The notes under the pieces: generated by a model | The model's input: only the letters and a program-made list of their open reading frames with translations | Databases searched by the model: none | What the model was told of the DNA's origin: nothing | Program-made: the position numbers and the translations under genes | Shown here: one piece after another, positions 7,028 through 9,541 of the stretch | Layout: the number at the start of each line of letters is the position of its first letter | Numbering within the stretch: position 1 is the first letter of the stretch | Assembly: GCA_015494005.1 (NCBI GenBank) | Contig: WGCB01000090.1 | Coordinates: 1 to 9,541, forward strand | Direction of reading: 5' to 3' | Source: Caldilineaceae bacterium | GTDB lineage: Bacteria; Chloroflexota; Anaerolineae; Caldilineales; Caldilineaceae | Length of the DNA: 9,541 bases

Positions 7028-7830
7028 CGCTGCAGTTCCGTTGCGGGCCGGGCATCCTCGCCGAGCGCGGCAGCCGACTCCCCAGCCTGGCTGCGCATCC
7101 GGGCGTAGTGGGAGAGAATGTACATGCTGACCAGCACCGCGGCCAGGGCCATCACCTGGAGCGGGCGGATGCCCAGGGCCCAGGTCGCCGGGTTGGCCCG
7201 GAACGCATCCAGGAAAAGCTCGCTGAAGCCGTAGAGCATGACGAAACGCCAGAAGAGCTCCCCGGACAGGGCCCCGTGCCGGTAGCGCCAGAGCAGGACC
7301 AGGATCGCCACCAGGGCCAGGGCCGTGTAGAGCTGGACAGGGTGCCGGGGCAGGCCCCACATCCGCACGGCCCAGGGCACGTAGGAAAGGGTCCCATAGG
7401 CGTCCCCGCTGAGGAAGCGCCCCACGTTGAAGAGGGCCAGTCCGCCGGCCAGCCCGTAGGCCGCCGCGTCCGCCACCCGGCCCACCGGCACCCGCTTTCG
7501 GTACAGATAGAGGAGCCCCACGCCCGCCCCGACCACTGCGCCCGGTCCCAGGGCCAGGGTGCCCGGCCGCAGGGAGATGAGCAGCCCGGGATCGTCCAGG
7601 TAGAGGCGAAGGTAGCGGGAGGCGTAGATCAGGCGAGCCGCCACCAGGCTGGCCACCAGGGCGAAGAAGACCGCGTTGTTGAAGGCGGCGGCCTCCTCCT
7701 CTCGCCGCTCCTTGGGAGCCAGCCAACCGATGGCCCGGCTGCCCAGTTCGCTGCCCAGGTAGAAGGCCAGCAGGGCGAAGAGAGGCGCTACCGGCAGGGT
7801 CAAGCCGAAGAACTGCAGTACAGGCATCAT
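7024..7830 (-). CDS. Lgt-family (prolipoprotein diacylglyceryl transferase-like) membrane protein
   Basis: 268 residues with about seven hydrophobic segments (roughly 10-27, 52-66, 92-110, 122-136, 165-181, 192-209, 222-242), matching Lgt topology. Lgt moves diacylglycerol from phosphatidylglycerol to the lipobox cysteine. Family marks are [10 protein letters not shown] at 137-146, in place of the usual GRxGNFxNGE-xx-G, HPVQLY at 163-168 (a good match to HPxQLYE), and ELFLDAFR at 204-211. The GR motif is about three residues shorter and its Asn and Glu positions are altered. The HGG of E. coli Lgt appears to be replaced by [11 protein letters not shown]. So it may be a paralogue without Lgt activity. 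The start at 7830 has AAGGAG 8 bases upstream; the next codon is also ATG (7827). It lies 30 bases after the TlpA-like gene and overlaps the DUF2085 gene by 4 bases. The cluster encodes a lipoprotein, which could be its substrate if it is active. Confidence 0.8.
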   Translation of the reverse strand: MMPVLQFFGLTLPVAPLFALLAFYLGSELGSRAIGWLAPKERREEEAAAFNNAVFFALVASLVAARLIYASRYLRLYLDDPGLLISLRPGTLALGPGAVVGAGVGLLYLYRKRVPVGRVADAAAYGLAGGLALFNVGRFLSGDAYGTLSYVPWAVRMWGLPRHPVQLYTALALVAILVLLWRYRHGALSGELFWRFVMLYGFSELFLDAFRANPATWALGIRPLQVMALAAVLVSMYILSHYARMRSQAGESAAALGEDARPATELQR

Positions 7831-7838
7831 GGGCTCAT

Positions 7839-7844
7839 CTCCTT
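7839..7844 (-). promoter_or_regulatory. Ribosome binding site of the Lgt-like gene
   Basis: AAGGAG on the minus strand lies 8 bases before the ATG at 7830 and 11 bases before the adjacent ATG at 7827. It sits in the 30-base spacer after the TlpA-like gene and slightly favours the first ATG. Confidence 0.65.
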
Positions 7845-7860
7845 CGTTCCACTCCCAGAT

Positions 7861-8469
7861 TCACTCCTTGGAGGCCTTGCGCACGCCGTCCAAGATGGTG
7901 GCCAGATCCAGGGGACCGCCCACCTTGATGTCCTGGATCCGCCCCTGCCGGTCCACGAAGACGGTGGTGGGCAGGGCCCGGACGCCGTAGATGGCTCCCA
8001 CCTCGGTGCGCTGGTCCAGGAGGAGGGGGAAGGAAGTGCGGATGTACTCACGGGCGAAGCCCACCACGGCCCGGGAGTTCTCGCCCTGGTTCACCCCCAG
8101 GACCAGCACATCCCCTTGGCCGTAGCGCTGCCACACCTCCTCGAAGGCGGGCATCTCGGCCCGGCAGGGCGGGCACCAGGTGGCCCAGAAGTTCAGGATC
8201 ACCGGGGTGCCCCGCAGCTCGGACAGGGTGAACGTCTCCCCGTCCGTGGAGGTCAGGGTGAAGTCCGGGGCCAGGAAACCGGGCTTGGGGGCCTGGATGC
8301 TCTGATCCAGCAGGGAGGCGTCCACCGGAACCCGGCTCAGGTTGATCCAGGCCAGGCCCAGCAGCAGGGTGACGATCATCAACCCCTGCCAGTAGCTGGC
8401 CGGGAAGCCTTCGCCGCGTGTGGCTTTTTCCTGGGAGCCCTCGCTGCCCAAGGTGTGTGTGCCTTGCAT
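7861..8469 (-). CDS. TlpA/ResA-type thiol-disulfide oxidoreductase
   Basis: 202 residues. A 25-residue polar N-terminus, one membrane helix (about 26-44) and an outward-facing thioredoxin fold (about 63-200). The fold opens with the typical APDFTLTSTDG, followed by LRGTPVILNFWATWCPPCRAE with C99 and C102 as the redox pair, the segment VLVLGVNQGE, and the cis-proline loop VRALPTTVFVD with P167. ResA/TlpA proteins reduce disulfides in apocytochrome c or other exported proteins with electrons from CcdA. The start at 8469 is preceded by a purine-rich AGAGGG 7 bases upstream. It follows a 95-base spacer and precedes the Lgt-like gene by 30 bases, so it may be the first gene of a transcription unit. 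It shares the fold and WCPPC site with the ccmG product at 4063-4725 but differs widely elsewhere, so it is not a recent copy. Its own target is unknown. Confidence 0.92.
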   Translation of the reverse strand: MQGTHTLGSEGSQEKATRGEGFPASYWQGLMIVTLLLGLAWINLSRVPVDASLLDQSIQAPKPGFLAPDFTLTSTDGETFTLSELRGTPVILNFWATWCPPCRAEMPAFEEVWQRYGQGDVLVLGVNQGENSRAVVGFAREYIRTSFPLLLDQRTEVGAIYGVRALPTTVFVDRQGRIQDIKVGGPLDLATILDGVRKASKE

Positions 8470-8611
8470 GAACTCACCCTCTCCTCACCGAACTCATCAC
8501 CATGAATGCAACTGCGACCACAAGTGCGACTGCGTCACTGACGGGCTGGACGTCCGCACAACGGCTACTGGTGCACCAGAACCAGCGTGCCCGGATTGTC
8601 CGCGTCGCTGA
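8468..8611 (+). CDS. Possible Cys/His-rich small protein, antisense-overlapping (doubtful)
   Basis: A 47-codon open frame on the plus strand, opposite to all other genes. It covers the 95-base spacer and the last part of the L,D-transpeptidase gene. The encoded peptide has six cysteines and several histidines: HHHECNCDHKCDC at residues 10-22 and CPDC near the end, a pattern that would bind metal if made. The ATG at 8468 has only a distant AAGG (about 14 bases) upstream, and no promoter is evident. Cys and His are rare elsewhere in shadow frames, which is why I record it. Chance from short GC-rich repeats (TGCGAC occurs twice) is the more likely explanation. Confidence 0.12.
   Translation: MNSPSPHRTHHHECNCDHKCDCVTDGLDVRTTATGAPEPACPDCPRR
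8470..8564. other. Spacer before the TlpA-like gene, no promoter recognised
   Basis: This 95-base gap separates the L,D-transpeptidase stop from the TlpA-like start. On the minus strand I find no convincing -35/-10 pair. The right half holds an imperfect inverted repeat (8524-8559) and the left half the purine-rich ribosome binding region (8477-8486). The motif TGCGAC is repeated. This is the likeliest place in the right half of the window for a transcription boundary. Confidence 0.4.
8524..8559 (-). terminator. Imperfect hairpin after the L,D-transpeptidase gene (weak)
   Basis: Minus-strand GTGCGGAC (8559-8552) can pair with GTCGCAC (8530-8524), with one bulged G, and the interior contains CGTCAGTGACG, which can form a small inner stem. 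It begins a few bases after the stop at 8565. No T tract follows, so it is not a classical intrinsic terminator. It may only protect the 3' end of the message, or be chance in GC-rich DNA. Confidence 0.25.
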
Positions 8612-9541
8612 AGAGCCAGCCGCCGCGATCCATGGCCGGGCTGGCCCAGTCGAAGAGCCATTTGGCATCCTCGATGGTCATGTTCACGCAGCCCCGGCTC
8701 ATGGGACGGCCAAAGTTGTTGTGCCAGTACGTGCCGTGGAAGGCATAGTCCTCGTAGAAGTACTGCACCCAGGGCACATCCTCCAGGTAATAGTAGTCCC
8801 CGGCTGCCCGGTTGCCCCCGTACATGTCCTGGAGAGGCGTCTTGGCCCAGATGCGGAAGGTGCCCGTCACCGTGGGCGTGCCGGGCAGCCCCGTGGAGAC
8901 GATGAAGGAGCGCACCGGCCGGGTTCCTTCGTAGGCCACCACCCGCTGCTCGCTCAGGTCCACGTCGATCCATTTCTCCGTGGTGGTGGGGAACTCGCTG
9001 TGGACATGGTAGCCCTGGGCCGTCTGGCTCGCCTGCTGGTTCGACTGCATACCCACCCGCTCGGCCAGGCTAGGGGGCGGGACGATCAAGGTCTGGCCCG
9101 GGGTGATGATGCTGGGATTGGCCAGGTTGTTGGCCTGGATGATGGCCCGGGGCGTGGTGCCGTAGCGCTCCGCGATGACGCCCAGATGCTCCCCAGGCTG
9201 GACCACGTGGTTCACGGGCAGCTCCACGGAAGCAGCCTCCTGGGCCGGCGCTGGGCTCCCGGATCCCCGCACCGGCACCCGCAGCTCCTGGCCCACCAGG
9301 AGCTGTTGCCCTGGGTAGATGCCGTTCAGCTCCACCAGATGAGCCAGGCTGGTCTGGAAGGCCACAGCCACACCCGAGAGGGTGTCCCCCGGCTGGACCA
9401 CGTAGACGCTCACCTCCTCCTGGGCGGCGGGGGCCGGGTCGCCGGTCGCCCCGCTCCCGTCCGCCAGGGGCACTGTCAGCCGCTGGCCGGACCAGACGAA
9501 ATCCACGTCGCCCAGGTTGTTCAGCCGACGCAGGGTGGCCA
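8565..9541 (-). CDS. LysM-repeat L,D-transpeptidase (YkuD), 5' end outside window
   Basis: Partial: 324 codons are visible and the frame is open through the right edge. The GTG at 9506 is internal, because the residues before it (ATLRRLNNLGDVD) belong to a LysM repeat ending VWSGQRLTVP. Visible numbering: end of LysM 1 (1-24), LysM 2 (about 44-89, VVQPGDTLSGVA to LRVP), LysM 3 (about 110-154, VVQPGEHLGVIA to LIVP), then a YkuD catalytic domain (about 190-323). The active site is seen as FHGTYW (H268) and MSRGCVNM with catalytic C284; the family pattern is usually (S/T)HGC, here SRGC. LysM repeats bind peptidoglycan, and YkuD enzymes form 3-3 cross-links or anchor proteins to it. Ala/Pro/Gly linkers join the repeats. 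A signal peptide would lie outside the window. A 95-base spacer separates it from the redox genes, so it may belong to another transcription unit. Confidence 0.93.
   Translation of the reverse strand, partial: ATLRRLNNLGDVDFVWSGQRLTVPLADGSGATGDPAPAAQEEVSVYVVQPGDTLSGVAVAFQTSLAHLVELNGIYPGQQLLVGQELRVPVRGSGSPAPAQEAASVELPVNHVVQPGEHLGVIAERYGTTPRAIIQANNLANPSIITPGQTLIVPPPSLAERVGMQSNQQASQTAQGYHVHSEFPTTTEKWIDVDLSEQRVVAYEGTRPVRSFIVSTGLPGTPTVTGTFRIWAKTPLQDMYGGNRAAGDYYYLEDVPWVQYFYEDYAFHGTYWHNNFGRPMSRGCVNMTIEDAKWLFDWASPAMDRGGWLFSDADNPGTLVLVHQ

Noticed and set aside
7028..7726. N-terminal extension of the DUF2085 gene to 7726
   Set aside because: The extra 233 codons lie wholly inside the Lgt-like gene in another frame and look like shadow sequence. 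The ATGA overlap at 7027 is the natural start.
6170..8505. Long plus-strand frames (6170-7108 and 7108-8505)
   Set aside because: Both are shadows of the DUF2085, Lgt-like and TlpA-like genes, with Gly/Gln/His/Pro-rich products and no recognisable domain.
9504..9506. GTG at 9506 as the start of the L,D-transpeptidase
   Set aside because: The frame continues to the window edge, and the preceding residues complete a LysM repeat, so the gene is truncated by the window.
1..9541. tRNA, rRNA, CRISPR, insertion sequence or phage features
   Set aside because: There is no regular repeat-spacer pattern, transposase or integrase motif. Almost the entire window is accounted for by the ten minus-strand genes.

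Overview
The window reads as one block of ten genes, all on the minus strand (transcribed from high to low coordinates), in very GC-rich DNA. Nearly every base is coding: the largest spacers are 101, 95, 78 and 30 bases, and five of the nine junctions overlap by 1 to 8 bases. I see no tRNA, rRNA, CRISPR array, insertion sequence or other mobile element. The gene set (system I cytochrome c maturation genes, a tandem DsbA lipoprotein with a Pro/Thr/Ala-rich linker, a DUF2085 membrane protein, a LysM plus L,D-transpeptidase protein) and the composition suggest a Chloroflexota bacterium, perhaps of the Caldilineae type. That placement is inferred from family content and is not proven.

Layout in transcription order. 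(1) 9541-8565: 3' part of a LysM/YkuD L,D-transpeptidase, cut by the window edge. (2) 8469-7861: a membrane-anchored TlpA/ResA-type thiol-disulfide oxidoreductase with a WCPPC site. (3) 7830-7024: a divergent Lgt-family membrane protein. (4) 7027-6236: a divergent DUF2085 membrane protein. (5) 6134-4722: a lipoprotein with two complete DsbA-like domains. (6) 4725-4063: a CcmG/TlpA-type thioredoxin. (7) 4063-3314: CcdA, the membrane electron carrier. (8) 3235-1220: CcmF, the haem lyase core. (9) 1227-652: CcmH. (10) 655-1: a CcmI-like membrane protein with a coiled region and a zinc ribbon, cut by the window edge.

Genes 5-10 make a coherent extracytoplasmic disulfide and cytochrome c maturation module. 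DsbA domains would oxidise secreted proteins. CcdA would carry reducing power across the membrane to CcmG and CcmH, which keep the apocytochrome CXXCH cysteines reduced. CcmF (with CcmH and possibly the CcmI-like protein) would attach haem. CcmA, B, C and E are not in the window. Genes 2-4 are a second thiol-redox group of unclear purpose. The most interesting items are the tandem DsbA lipoprotein, a set of competing hairpins in the ccdA-ccmF spacer, the Lgt-like and DUF2085 proteins with altered motifs, the zinc-ribbon CcmI-like protein, and a low-confidence Cys/His-rich small ORF on the plus strand at 8468-8611.
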